Part shown: in pieces, positions 15,638 through 24,779 of the stretch
Position numbering within the stretch: position 1 is the stretch's first letter
How the letters are laid out: every line of letters starts with the position of its first letter
Assembly: GCA_047621345.1 (NCBI GenBank)
Contig: JBLHLW010000015.1
Location: 1 to 64,000 of the forward strand
Direction of reading: 5' to 3'
Length of the DNA: 64,000 nucleotides
Origin: Actimicrobium sp047621345
GTDB lineage: Bacteria > Pseudomonadota > Gammaproteobacteria > Burkholderiales > Burkholderiaceae_D
The notes under the pieces: model-generated
Told to the model about the DNA's origin: nothing
What the model saw: the letters and a program-made list of their open reading frames with translations, nothing else
Database searches by the model: none
Made by a program: the position numbers and the translations under genes

Positions 15638-16253
15638 TCAATGCTTCTTGATCGGCACTTCCGGGCGCTTGAGTTCTCGAAACGGGGCAAAGAGCCAAGA
15701 CCGCATGCCGATGACCAGCGTGTACCCGCGTTTGTGCTCGGCACTGACCTTCTGGTCAGTCAGATGTTGCTGCGCGAAGTCCTGCCCGAACCGCTGAAGT
15801 CGCTCGACGAAATTCATTGCTCACCTTTAGGCAATACCGGTTCAGCGGCCTGAACTCGATGAACCCTAACTGATCGAGCCGCAACAGACACGCAATGCAC
15901 TCGGCTTCGCTGATCAAGTAGGTCGAGACCATCTGCTCAAAAGTCCAATGACTGATGCAACAGATGGCCAACAGCATCAGCTTCGGGTCGGCCACCACAG
16001 CTTCCTCCTGTTCAAGCGAGAGTTCGCGGCGTAATGACTGCGCGTTGGCGATTCGTCTTGAGAGCTCGGCAAAGTCCATCTTGAGTACGCGCAGTACGTC
16101 GTCGATGCGCGAAAGAGAGAGGTCGCCGGAAGTCAACATCCGCTTGACGTTCGACTCGGCCAAGCCGATCTGGCGCGCCAGATCCTGGTAGGTAATCCCG
16201 GCTACTTTTAGTTTTCTCTTGAGTGCCTTTACTAGTCCACGGGCTGAATTCAT
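15638..16253 (-). pseudogene. XRE-family HTH regulator, broken by internal deletion
   Basis: The first frame (16253 to about 15820) encodes an HTH protein: KLKVAGITYQDLARQIGLAESNVKRML is the DNA-binding part and RLDQLGFIEFRPLNRY the middle of the family. After about 15820 that frame gives unrelated residues to a stop at 15756. A second frame, 15817-15638, encodes the usual family C-terminus (QDFAQQHLTDQK, RGYTLVIGMRSW, LKRPEVPIKKH). Intact members, as recalled, have some 30-50 further residues between these parts, so an out-of-frame deletion near 15818-15825 is inferred. It is divergent from the yiaA-like unit, which it may once have controlled. Confidence 0.75.
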
Positions 16254-16399
16254 ACGGATTCCGAACGAAAAGTATCGAAATGCGATACCACGAGGGTGAC
16301 AGACCGCGACCTTACAGAAACTACTTGTCACTTTTTTGATGCTCCATGAAGATGTCTTCACCGCATTCCGATTCACCCAACCACTGAAAGTAAAGCGCC

Positions 16400-16828
16400 A
16401 TGTCCTCCTCCTCGATCCGTCATGACACAAAGGCCTGGAAAATCCAGGTCTGGACTTCCTTCTTGCTGGCAATCGCGCTCTGCGGATCCGGACTCGCCTA
16501 CTTGCCTGGCGCTGATCTGGATAGAGCGTTCATGATCATGGGCTACCTGTTCTGCCTCTCCACCGCCTTCGCACTATCCAAGTTCATCCGCGACAACGAG
16601 TCCAAGAGCACAGACACGCCGATGTGGAGTCTGGTGGTTTGGGGCGGTTTCGGCCTCGCGACGCTGCTCACGGCCTGGGGCCTCCTCCACATGGAAATCA
16701 ATCCGACCTATAAGGCGTTCCTTGGCGTGAGCTGGCTCTTCCTCATCTCCACCGTCTTCACACTCGCCAAGATGCTCCGTGATGCCCACGAGGCACTGCA
16801 AGCGAGTCGGTCGTCCGACGGCATCTGA
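16400..16828 (+). CDS. YiaA/YiaB family inner membrane protein
   Basis: 142 residues, near the 145 of E. coli YiaA. Two copies of a two-helix YiaAB unit give four transmembrane segments (about 14-34, 41-61, 76-95, 105-124). The internal repeat is clear: MGYLFCLSTAFALSKFIRD in the first half and GVSWLFLISTVFTLAKMLRD in the second. The function of the family is unknown. It is the first gene of a plus-strand unit with an exported protein, a DUF2145 protein and an MFS-acyltransferase. Confidence 0.85.
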   Translation: MSSSSIRHDTKAWKIQVWTSFLLAIALCGSGLAYLPGADLDRAFMIMGYLFCLSTAFALSKFIRDNESKSTDTPMWSLVVWGGFGLATLLTAWGLLHMEINPTYKAFLGVSWLFLISTVFTLAKMLRDAHEALQASRSSDGI

Positions 16829-16865
16829 TCAATTCGCTCATACGACACTTTCTCTGGAACCCATC

Positions 16866-17294
16866 ATGAACACGAACCCGTTACGCCGCGCCTTTGCTCT
16901 TTCCGCCATCGTTGTCGCGCTCATCTTTAACCCAGTTGCCACGCATGCCTCGGAGTCAGCCTCGGCAGTGAGCACCTTGTCGGCACTGCCGATCGCCATG
17001 TCGGTTGCTGCGCCCGTCATGCTGCTGGCCGCCGGCGCTTCGCTAGTTGTCGTCTCGGTCAGCGCAACGACTGCCGGAACGGTATGGGTGCTCGAACGCG
17101 CTTCGGATGGTGCCAGAGCAGTCATTACCATGAGTGCGACTGGCGCGGGCGAACTCTCTGTCGCCGCCGGTACCATCGTCGTGGTCACAGCGATCAGTAC
17201 GGGCTATGTCCTGTCAGCAGTCGGTAACGCGATCGCCTTCATCCCGAATGAGATCGGCGCCGCGCTTCTTTACAACGAGAAGGTGACGCGATGA
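16866..17294 (+). CDS. Exported hydrophobic protein of unknown function
   Basis: 142 residues from the ATG at 16866. Signal-like N-terminus (MNTNPLRRAFALSAIVVALIF, then ATHA) followed by two long hydrophobic stretches rich in Ala, Val, Ser and Thr (about 40-78 and 98-128). No known domain is recognised. Its stop overlaps the start of the DUF2145 gene (ATGA), so the two are probably made together. Confidence 0.65.
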   Translation: MNTNPLRRAFALSAIVVALIFNPVATHASESASAVSTLSALPIAMSVAAPVMLLAAGASLVVVSVSATTAGTVWVLERASDGARAVITMSATGAGELSVAAGTIVVVTAISTGYVLSAVGNAIAFIPNEIGAALLYNEKVTR

Positions 17295-18085
17295 GTCGCC
17301 TGATCGTGCGTGCGAGCGGCCTGATGGCGATCGTGCTGATGACAATTTCTGCTGGTCTTGCGCACGCCGGTCGGCCTTGCGAAACGAAGACGTTGACCGC
17401 CGATATCATTGTGCGTGCCATGGCACTTGCTGCGACCACCGCGACGCGACTTGACGAGAGCGGTGCCAGCGTGGTGGTGATCGCGCGCAAGGGGCAGGAC
17501 TTGAGCAAGTACGGAGTGCGCTACTCGCACCTCGGTTTTGCCTACAAGACGAGCGACGGAAAATGGCGCGTCGTGCACAAGCTCAACGAATGCGCAACCG
17601 CGAACGCCGCCGTGTATCGCCAAGGCCTCGGCGAGTTCTTTCTGGATGACCTGTGGCGAATGGAAGCCGGCGTCGCCATGCTGACACCCGCAGTACAGGC
17701 GAAGCTCCTGCCGGCACTCAGCGACAACGCAAAGCTGGCGCAAGTTAACACGCCGGCCTATAGCATGGTTGCCTACCCTTGGTCACAGCGCTATCAGCAA
17801 TCGAACCAGTGGGCGATCGAAACGATGGCCATGACGCAGGACCCGGATGCCTTCGACCGACCCCACGCACAAGCCTGGCTGCAGCTGAAAGGCTACGCGC
17901 CGACGACGTTGCACCTGTCGCTCATGCAGCGGTTCGGTGCGCGGGTGATGTCCGCCAATGTGGCATTCGACGATCACCCGGACGCAAAGCGATTCTCCGG
18001 CCAGATCCAAACAGTGACCGCCGACTCGGTCTTCACCTGGCTAGAACGCAGTGGTCTGGGCACAAACGTACGCACTATCCGATAG
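17291..18085 (+). CDS. DUF2145 family exported protein
   Basis: 264 residues with a signal peptide ending at AHAGRPC; the Cys soon after the cleavage site is common in the family. Family signatures: GQDLSKYGVRYSHLGFAYK, WRVVHKLNEC, GLGEFFLDDL and the later YNPWSQRYQQSNQW-like stretch (here YPWSQRYQQSNQW, typical NQWxLE context). The arrangement of Ser-His and Asn-Glu-Cys resembles papain-like hydrolases, but no activity is established. Coupled by overlap to the preceding gene; 58 bp before the MFS-acyltransferase. Confidence 0.85.
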   Translation: MSRLIVRASGLMAIVLMTISAGLAHAGRPCETKTLTADIIVRAMALAATTATRLDESGASVVVIARKGQDLSKYGVRYSHLGFAYKTSDGKWRVVHKLNECATANAAVYRQGLGEFFLDDLWRMEAGVAMLTPAVQAKLLPALSDNAKLAQVNTPAYSMVAYPWSQRYQQSNQWAIETMAMTQDPDAFDRPHAQAWLQLKGYAPTTLHLSLMQRFGARVMSANVAFDDHPDAKRFSGQIQTVTADSVFTWLERSGLGTNVRTIR

Positions 18086-18143
18086 CCGGCATACACCGAC
18101 GACCAGGCTCGCAGCCATCGCCCAACTTGAACGAGGCAATCCG

Positions 18144-20036
18144 ATGACCCACTCCGCACACGATCACCCGAACCAGTTTTCTTTGTTGAAGCAACGGCGC
18201 TTCGCGCCCTTTTTCTGGACGCAATTCCTCGGTGCAGCGAACGATAACCTTTTCAAATTTGCGTTGACGGTGATGGTGACCTACCAGCTCTCGGTCAGCT
18301 GGATGCCGCCAAAAATGGCTGGCCTGGTGATCGGTGCATTGTTCATCCTGCCGTTCCTGCTGTTCTCGGCGACGAGCGGGCAGCTGACCGACAAGTTCGA
18401 CAAGACGGTAGTGATCCGCTTCGTGAAGTGGCTAGAGATCGGCATCATGCTGTTTGCCGGCGTCGGCTTCTGGCTCGTCAACTTGCCCATTCTGCTGACG
18501 TGCGTACTGCTCATGGGACTGCACTCGACGATCTTCGGGCCAGCCAAGTTCGCCTATTTGCCGCAGCACCTGAACGAGCGCGAACTGACGGGCGGCAATG
18601 GCATGGTCGAGATGGGAACCTTTGTGGCCATCTTGCTTGGTCAGGTTGGAGGCGGACTGCTCGTGGCCATCCCGGGGGTCGGGCGTCACTATGTTGCTTT
18701 CGGCTGCGTCGCACTTGCATTGATCGGTCGCCTCCTCGCGCAGCAGATCCCTGCGTCGCCTTCAACCGATCCGGATCTGAAGATTAACTGGAACCCGGTC
18801 ACGGAGACCTGGGCCAACCTGAAACTGGCACACCAGAACGTCGTCGTGTTTCGTTCGCTGCTCGGTATCTCGTGGATGTGGTTTTTCGGCGCCGTATTCC
18901 TCTCGCTTTTCCCGGCATTCGCCAAAGACGTCCTGCACGGTGACGAGCAAGTCGCCTCGCTGTTACTGGTCGTCTTCTCGATCGGCATCGGCACCGGCTC
19001 GCTGCTGTGCGAGATGCTCAGCAAACGCCATGTCGAGATCGGCCTCGTACCGCTTGGTGCGATCGGCATGAGCGTCTTCGCGATCGACCTCTACTTTGCG
19101 TCACGCGGCCTGCCGCCTTCAGACGGATTGAAGTTGGGCCAATTCATCGGTACCGTAGCCCACTGGCGGGTGATGGGTGACCTCGCGCTGCTGTCGCTCT
19201 TCGCTGGTCTGTATAGCGTGCCGATGTACGCGCTAATCCAGTTGCGCTCGAAGGCAAGTCATCGGGCCCGGATCATCGCGGCCAACAACATCCTGAACGC
19301 GCTCTTCATGATCGTGAGTTCACTGGGTGTCGGCGCGCTGCTGGCGGCCAACTTCACGATCCCGCAAGTCTTCCTGATCGTAGGCATCCTCAATGCGATC
19401 GTAGCTTTCTACATTTTCATGCTGGTGCCCGAATATTTCCTTCGCTTTGTCGCCTTCTTGCTTACGCGCTTCGTCTATCGTTTAAAGGTTCGGGGTGGCG
19501 AGAATATCCCGACCGAGGGTGCTGCGATCCTGGTCTGTAACCACGTCGCGTTCGTCGATCCGGTCTTGCTGATGGCCGCGAGTCCGCGACCGATCCGCTT
19601 CATTATGGACCACCACATCTTCGCGCTGCCGGTACTTGGATGGTTCTTCCGATTGCTCAAAGCGATCCCGATCGCGTCACAACGTGATGACCCGGTCGCC
19701 TACGAAAAAGCATTCGCTGCAGCGCGCGCTACGCTCGACGAGGGTGAGCTGCTTTGCATCTTCCCGGAAGGCGCACTGACCAAAAACGGACAGCTCGGCG
19801 AGTTCAAGGGCGGAGTGATGAAACTGATCGAGCACAACTCTGTACCCGTGATACCGCTGGCGCTACAAAACCTCTGGGGCTCATACTTCTCACGCATCGA
19901 AGGTTCAGCGATGAAGCGCCCATTCCGACGCGGTTGCTTCAATCAGATCGACCTCGTCGCCGGGCCTGCAATGCAACCGGCAGAGGTCACTCCGGCTGCA
20001 CTGCAGGCCCGGGTCGAGGATCTTCTTGCGACTTGA
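18144..20036 (+). CDS. MFS transporter / PlsC acyltransferase fusion (LplT-Aas-like)
   Basis: 630 residues from the ATG at 18144 (ACGAGG upstream). Residues 1-410 are a 12-helix MFS domain like the lysophospholipid flippase LplT (FFWTQFLGAANDNLFKFA at the start). From about 425 comes a PlsC acyltransferase with NHVAFVD (HxxxxD, about 466-471) and FPEGALTKNG (about 540). Aas has a further acyl-ACP synthetase domain, which is absent here, so the acyl donor may be acyl-ACP or acyl-CoA supplied otherwise. Likely role: bring lysophospholipid across the inner membrane and re-acylate it. It closes the plus-strand unit that starts at 16400, suggesting an envelope-repair theme. Confidence 0.88.
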   Translation: MTHSAHDHPNQFSLLKQRRFAPFFWTQFLGAANDNLFKFALTVMVTYQLSVSWMPPKMAGLVIGALFILPFLLFSATSGQLTDKFDKTVVIRFVKWLEIGIMLFAGVGFWLVNLPILLTCVLLMGLHSTIFGPAKFAYLPQHLNERELTGGNGMVEMGTFVAILLGQVGGGLLVAIPGVGRHYVAFGCVALALIGRLLAQQIPASPSTDPDLKINWNPVTETWANLKLAHQNVVVFRSLLGISWMWFFGAVFLSLFPAFAKDVLHGDEQVASLLLVVFSIGIGTGSLLCEMLSKRHVEIGLVPLGAIGMSVFAIDLYFASRGLPPSDGLKLGQFIGTVAHWRVMGDLALLSLFAGLYSVPMYALIQLRSKASHRARIIAANNILNALFMIVSSLGVGALLAANFTIPQVFLIVGILNAIVAFYIFMLVPEYFLRFVAFLLTRFVYRLKVRGGENIPTEGAAILVCNHVAFVDPVLLMAASPRPIRFIMDHHIFALPVLGWFFRLLKAIPIASQRDDPVAYEKAFAAARATLDEGELLCIFPEGALTKNGQLGEFKGGVMKLIEHNSVPVIPLALQNLWGSYFSRIEGSAMKRPFRRGCFNQIDLVAGPAMQPAEVTPAALQARVEDLLAT

Positions 20037-20166
20037 AGAGAGGCTAGCGAACTTCGCTGCGAGATGCACGCAATATTGCGCATCGCGTTCATTCAAAACG
20101 CGCACCAGAATGCCGTGACCAGTCCAATGTAAAGTTCGGTTGTCGAGCACCAGCGGTTCACCGACC

Positions 20167-20278
20167 CGTAGGGTGGGCACGGCTTTTTGTGCCCACGCGC
20201 GCGCATCAACAACCTCAATCCATTTCAACCGTTCGGCGGTACGCGCGCGTGGGCACGATAATCCCGTGCCCACGCTAC
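20167..20278. repeat. REP-like palindromes, copies 8-9
   Basis: Copies at 20167-20203 and 20241-20278 in opposite orientation, between the convergent MFS-acyltransferase and bacterioferritin genes. With the flanks they fill the 20037-20310 gap, where no gene was recognised. Confidence 0.8.
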
Positions 20279-20310
20279 AGCTGGATTTACTGCATTTGGT
20301 CCTGCGTTTT

Positions 20311-20778
20311 TTACGCCATCTGCGACTGCAAATAATTCTGCAAGCCGACTTTATCGATCAGGTCGGTCTGCGTTTCGAGCCAGTCGAGATGCTCCTCGGT
20401 GTCGTCGAGAATGGTCTGAAAAATGGTGCGTGAGACGAAATCGCCAGCGGCTTCGCTGATGACGATGCCTTCCTTGACGGTTTTCTGTGAAAGCACTTCC
20501 AGATCGAAATCACACTTCAACATTTCGGGCGTGTTCTCGCCGATCATCAATTTGTGCAACGCCTGCAAGTTCGGCAAGCCATCCAGCATCAAAATTCGGT
20601 CGATCAGCAGGTCGGCATGCTTCATTTCGCCGATCGATTCTTCGTATTCCTTCTTGGCGATTTTTTCGAAACCCCAGTGGCGATACATGCGGGAATGCAG
20701 GAAGTACTGGTTAATCGCGGTCAGCTCGTTGGTCAGTTGCGCATTGAGCATGCGGATAACGTTGTTGTCACCTTTCAT
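20311..20778 (-). CDS. bfr: Bacterioferritin
   Basis: 155 residues from the ATG at 20778 (AAGGACC upstream). Iron-storage 24-mer subunit with the di-iron ferroxidase centre: Glu in TNELTAINQYF, EESIGEMKHAD with Glu and His, the later EAAGDFVS Glu region and DDTEEHLDWLE. The Met in GEMKHAD is the heme ligand of true bacterioferritins. Last gene of the iron block; its partner ferredoxin Bfd is at 24493-24711. Confidence 0.95.
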   Translation of the reverse strand: MKGDNNVIRMLNAQLTNELTAINQYFLHSRMYRHWGFEKIAKKEYEESIGEMKHADLLIDRILMLDGLPNLQALHKLMIGENTPEMLKCDFDLEVLSQKTVKEGIVISEAAGDFVSRTIFQTILDDTEEHLDWLETQTDLIDKVGLQNYLQSQMA

Positions 20779-20830
20779 GATGGTCCTTGGGTGTATTGGT
20801 GAGGACCAGAGGATAGCGTAGATAGTTGGT

Positions 20831-21526
20831 TCAGGCATCAATCCACATGCGTAATAAATTGTGATAGCAGCCGGTCAGCTTCACGACCTCCTCCGGGTCG
20901 GGCTGCCCTTCGGGAACTGCACTGCGCAACGACAGGATGGCCATATCGAGATCGAATAACAACTGGCGCCGGGCGTCCTCGCGCACCATGCTTTCGATCC
21001 AGAAAAAACACGCCAGCCGCGTGCCACGCGTGACCGGCATAACCTGGTGCCGGCTCGATGCCGGATACAGGATCAGATCACCGGCTGCGAGCTTGACCTC
21101 CTGCGACCCGAAGCTTCCTTCCATGACCAGTTCGCCGCCGTCATAGCTCGCCGGGTCGGACAAAAACAGCGTGGCCGACAAATCAGTGCGCACCCAGCTA
21201 CCGGTGACCGCCGAGGTTCGCACAGCATTATCGATGTGGCTACCGAAGGCGTTGGCCGCACCGTCATACCGATTAAATAACGGCGGATACGTTTTCTTGG
21301 GCAACGCGCCAGTCATGAATAACGCACTCTTGCCGAGTGCTTCGATGACGATGGCGCGGGCCGCGCGCGCTGCTGCATCATCCTCTGGCAATTGGCGGTT
21401 GTTCTTGACACGCGCCGATTGCAGGCCGGCGGTCAGCTTGCCATCGGTCCAGTCGGCACCATCGATCAGCTTACGGCACGCTTCCAGTGCCGCTGGTGAA
21501 AGCAATTCGGGGATGCGCAACAGCAT
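20831..21526 (-). CDS. piuC: PKHD-type Fe(II)/2-oxoglutarate hydroxylase PiuC/YbiX
   Basis: 231 residues, full length for the family. The double-stranded beta-helix carries HID in GSHIDNAV, the distal His in SSRHQVMPV and the 2-oxoglutarate Arg in TRGTRLACFFW. Genes of this family usually follow a Fiu/PiuA catecholate receptor, and here it starts 12 bp after such a receptor gene. It probably modifies a siderophore or related iron ligand; the substrate is not known. Confidence 0.92.
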   Translation of the reverse strand: MLLRIPELLSPAALEACRKLIDGADWTDGKLTAGLQSARVKNNRQLPEDDAAARAARAIVIEALGKSALFMTGALPKKTYPPLFNRYDGAANAFGSHIDNAVRTSAVTGSWVRTDLSATLFLSDPASYDGGELVMEGSFGSQEVKLAAGDLILYPASSRHQVMPVTRGTRLACFFWIESMVREDARRQLLFDLDMAILSLRSAVPEGQPDPEEVVKLTGCYHNLLRMWIDA

Positions 21527-21538
21527 GGTCGGATTTCC

Positions 21539-23644
21539 TTAGAACTTGGCGGACATCGATAATTGGAAAGTGCGGCTGGTACCCGGAACGGCATGACCGG
21601 CATAGACCCCTTCGTAATAATCCTTGTCCATCAGGTTGAAGACGTTGAGCTTGATCGCGTAGCTATCCTGCTGGTATTCGAGCAAGCCATCCCAGCGCGC
21701 ATAGGTCGGGGCCGCATTGATGTTTCTGGTATTGCCGTAGCGCTTGCCAACGGCCTCGACGCCGCCACCGACTTTCCAGCGCTTGTCCAGCTTGAAGGTG
21801 CTCCACACATTGGCCGTGTATTTCGGCGTATTGACCGGCGTCTTGCCAAGTGTGCTGGCCTGGTCGCCGGTGGCGGCATCAATGCGCGCATTCATCAGTG
21901 CCAGTCCGCCAAAAATGTCCCAGCGCGAGGTGATCTTGCCGGCGGTTTCGAACTCGATGCCGTCGGTGTGCCGCTTGCCTGAGAGTAGGTTCTGGGTCAG
22001 ATTGATCGCGGCCAGATCGGTGTTGCGCTCGTTAGTTTTTTCGGAGCGAAACAGCGCGGTACGCAGCATCAGATTGCCTTCCAGCAGATCCCACTTGGCG
22101 CCGATTTCGAGATTGCGGCTTTTTTCCGGTGGCGTGTTGGTGGCGCGATCGTCGAGTGCGTAGAGCTCGCCGGATGGATTGAACGACGTGCCGTACGAGA
22201 CGTAGTACGACGCTGTTTCGGACGGCTGGAAAATCAGTCCGGTGCGGTAGCTCCAGACATTGTCGTTGCGCTCGAGCGCTCCGCCGGTAGCGCGATCGTA
22301 GTCGGCGCTGAAACTGTCATGGCGCGCACCGCCGATGAGCTTCCATTGTGCATTGAGCGACATCGTGTCTTGCGCGTAGACGCCAACGGTGCGGGCGCTG
22401 TAACTGACCGGGTTGATGCGGTTGCGCACGCCGTAGCCGGTCGGCAGCACCGGGTAAGGATTCGGGTTGCCGACCGTGGTAGCGGGATTGCCGGGCGTGG
22501 TGGCGTAATTCCAGCGATTGGCGTCCTCCTGTACCAGCTCCACGCCGACCAGCAACGCATGCTTGAAGCCGCCGGCACGGACCGTCGTGGTGAAGTCGGT
22601 CTGGCTGGTCAGCGTGTGTTCGATCCCGCCGCGACGCTGGGCCTGGCGATTGATGACGGTGTCGGAATTAATGCTGGCCGTACCTGACGCCAGCCGGGGT
22701 GCGATAGCCCACAAGTCGCGGTCGTAGTCGGCCTTGCGCAGGATGGAGCGCAGCTCGCTGACCTTGTCAAAACGGTGGATCCAGCTGGCCGTCAGGATGT
22801 TGGTTTCTTCCTTCTGGCGATCCTGTCCGGGCAAACCGTAGAAGGTGCTCACGGGCACGTTGAGTGGCCCACCCTGAAAGTACGGCACGCCGAAGTCGGG
22901 CACGCTGTCACCTTTTAAGGTGTAGTACGACAGATTAAATTCGTTCCGGGTGCCGATGCCCCAACTGACCGAGGGCGCAATGCCGAGGCGCTCGCTACCG
23001 ACGCCATTGCGAAAGCTGTCAGTGTCAGTTTTCATTACATTGAGTCGGACTGCAGCGTTCTCGCCAACGATCTTGTTGAGGTCTACCGTGCCGCGCTTGT
23101 AGGCGTCGCTGCCGACGGTAATGCTGGCTTCGTTGGTATCGAACAGGAACGGCTTCTTGCTGACCTGATTGACGACACCACCAGTCGAACCACGCCCAAA
23201 CAGCATCGAGGCCGAACCGCGCAAGACGTCAACCTGCTCGATATTGAAAATCTCGCGGTTGTACTGGGCGATGTCGCGCATGCCATCGAGATACAGATCA
23301 CCCACCAGCGAGTAACCGCGCAAGGTCACGTTGTCGCCAATCCGTCCGCCCTCGCCGGCATTGAAGGTCAGGCCGGCGACATTGCGCAGCGCTTCCTTGA
23401 GCGTGTCGGCATTGCGGTCCTCGATCAGCTGTTTGGTCACGACGGTCACCGCTTGCGGGATATCCCGCAAGGACTGCACGGTCTTGCCGACACCGGACTT
23501 GAGTCCTTGATAGCCATTGTTCTCACGGGTGGCATGGACATCAATCGTCGGTAAAGACGTCGTGTTTTCCTGAGCCTGAACGCTCGTCAATGAAATTGCG
23601 GCAAGCATCGCGCCAAATGGCAGCAAACGAGGGGTAGAGGACAT
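21539..23644 (-). CDS. TonB-dependent catecholate siderophore receptor (Fiu/PiuA type)
   Basis: 701 residues with signal peptide ending QAQ, start supported by GGAGAAACGC. Plug domain features: VGKTVQSLRDIPQAVTVV, TLKEALRNVAGLTFNAGEGG, FNIEQVDVLRGSASMLFGRG and STGGVVNQVSKKP; the barrel ends in SAKF with terminal Phe. It imports ferric catecholates or their breakdown products. In an apparent unit with bfd, tonB, piuC and bfr under a Fur-box candidate. Confidence 0.92.
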   Translation of the reverse strand: MSSTPRLLPFGAMLAAISLTSVQAQENTTSLPTIDVHATRENNGYQGLKSGVGKTVQSLRDIPQAVTVVTKQLIEDRNADTLKEALRNVAGLTFNAGEGGRIGDNVTLRGYSLVGDLYLDGMRDIAQYNREIFNIEQVDVLRGSASMLFGRGSTGGVVNQVSKKPFLFDTNEASITVGSDAYKRGTVDLNKIVGENAAVRLNVMKTDTDSFRNGVGSERLGIAPSVSWGIGTRNEFNLSYYTLKGDSVPDFGVPYFQGGPLNVPVSTFYGLPGQDRQKEETNILTASWIHRFDKVSELRSILRKADYDRDLWAIAPRLASGTASINSDTVINRQAQRRGGIEHTLTSQTDFTTTVRAGGFKHALLVGVELVQEDANRWNYATTPGNPATTVGNPNPYPVLPTGYGVRNRINPVSYSARTVGVYAQDTMSLNAQWKLIGGARHDSFSADYDRATGGALERNDNVWSYRTGLIFQPSETASYYVSYGTSFNPSGELYALDDRATNTPPEKSRNLEIGAKWDLLEGNLMLRTALFRSEKTNERNTDLAAINLTQNLLSGKRHTDGIEFETAGKITSRWDIFGGLALMNARIDAATGDQASTLGKTPVNTPKYTANVWSTFKLDKRWKVGGGVEAVGKRYGNTRNINAAPTYARWDGLLEYQQDSYAIKLNVFNLMDKDYYEGVYAGHAVPGTSRTFQLSMSAKF

Positions 23645-23735
23645 GCGTTTCTCCGAAAAATAAGCGTGGTCTGCAACAAGCTGCAGGGGTTGGCTGGCTA
23701 TCCGGAAAAACGGGAATGGCTTGCGGTGAAAAGAA

Positions 23736-23819
23736 CTAGTGACTGATCAGTTCAGCCATGAAGCCGGTCTTGCTCAGGCCAGCGACCTGCGCCGCCGCCA
23801 TGATTCGATGAGGTGTCCT
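23736..23819 (-). pseudogene. exbD: Remnant of exbD 3' end
   Basis: Just after the tonB stop, a frame ending in TAG at 23736 reads IMAAAQVAGLSKTGFMAE. This resembles the conserved C-terminus of ExbD (VMAAAQ-AGLSK-GFVTE pattern). The usual order tonB-exbB-exbD suggests that exbB and most of exbD were deleted between the tonB stop and this piece. The match is short, so chance resemblance is possible. Confidence 0.5.
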
Positions 23820-23820
23820 C

Positions 23821-24492
23821 TTACTGAATTGAAAAATTGATCGATACAAGCGCATAGACCGCGACGGCGACACCGTCTTCGAGGTGTGGCTGGAAGCGCG
23901 CCTTGAGTACCGCCTGCCGGGCCGATTCATCAAGCCGATCATAGCCAGAAGAGCGACGTAATTCGACCTGTTCGGCGCGCCCCTGCTGGTTCACCAGAAC
24001 CCGCAACGTGACTTTACCTTCCTCGGCAGCGCGCCTGGCTAGAGGCGGATAAACCGGTTGCGGCGCCTCCAGATATTGAACGCCGGAAATGGTTTTTGTC
24101 TGAGCCGGCGCAGCAAGTGGGGCGGTGCTCGCTAAAGCCGGACCGGACGTTGGTTGCGGCGCAGCCACTGCCTCGACCGCTGCACTGACCACTTGCGGTG
24201 TCGAGGCCGAGGTATCCGGCATAGCCGGTGCCAATGGCAACACTATTTTGACGACCGGCAAGGCTCTCTGAACAATTTTTTTGACTGGCACTACCGAAGG
24301 TGCGGATACAGGCGCTGGTGCTGGTGCTGGTGCTGGTGCAAATGTAATCAGGCTCACGAACAGTTCGCGTGCTTCCGTTGGTTTCACCTTCTTTGGCGAA
24401 CCACTCTGCAAGAGAAACAAGAGCCACCCATGCGCCAGAATGATGAGCAGCAGCAAACCACTGCGGCGCCACTGCACGAGCGATGACAACAA
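23821..24492 (-). CDS. tonB: TonB energy-transducing protein
   Basis: About 223 residues. One N-terminal transmembrane helix (LLLLIILAHGWLLFLL, with the membrane His), a Pro-Ala-rich periplasmic linker including a tandem Ala-Pro run (nucleotides about 24312-24341), and the TonB C-terminal domain (YPPLARRAAEEGKVTLRVLV, SSGYDRLDESARQAVLKARF). It passes proton-motive energy to outer-membrane receptors. The start is uncertain: TTG at 24492, directly after the bfd stop, or a nearby GTG at 24477. No intact exbB or exbD lies beside it. Confidence 0.88.
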   Translation of the reverse strand: MLSSLVQWRRSGLLLLIILAHGWLLFLLQSGSPKKVKPTEARELFVSLITFAPAPAPAPAPVSAPSVVPVKKIVQRALPVVKIVLPLAPAMPDTSASTPQVVSAAVEAVAAPQPTSGPALASTAPLAAPAQTKTISGVQYLEAPQPVYPPLARRAAEEGKVTLRVLVNQQGRAEQVELRRSSGYDRLDESARQAVLKARFQPHLEDGVAVAVYALVSINFSIQ

Positions 24493-24711
24493 TTAGGCAG
24501 CCATCATCGACGGGTGGAACACCAAGGTCTGCGTCGCCGGTGCGGCCTGACTCAGACATTCACGTAAAACCTGCTTGACACAACCATGGCATTTTCCACA
24601 GCAAGTGCCGACATTGAGCGAAGACCGCAGTGCGACCATCGACGTCGCCCCCTCATTGACTGCCTGGCGAATCGCCCGATCAGATACATTGTTGCAGATG
24701 CAAACAATCAT
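24493..24711 (-). CDS. bfd: Bacterioferritin-associated ferredoxin Bfd
   Basis: 72 residues. The four Cys of the [2Fe-2S] site are in IVCICNNVSD and GTCCGKCHGCV. Bfd reduces the bacterioferritin heme to release stored iron. First gene of the minus-strand iron unit, with a Fur-box candidate 69-83 bp upstream; tonB follows without a gap. Confidence 0.93.
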   Translation of the reverse strand: MIVCICNNVSDRAIRQAVNEGATSMVALRSSLNVGTCCGKCHGCVKQVLRECLSQAAPATQTLVFHPSMMAA

Positions 24712-24779
24712 TCTCTACCTCGTAAATTACGATGAAAAAGTGGTCCGGTATGAACCCGGCTCGGCTCAGCCCTCAATAT

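Noticed and set aside
19905..20273. Minus-strand frame with GEPLVLDNRTLHWTGHG, possibly a gene remnant
   Set aside because: Includes a REP copy and overlaps the acyltransferase gene; the apparent protein-like stretch is too short to identify.
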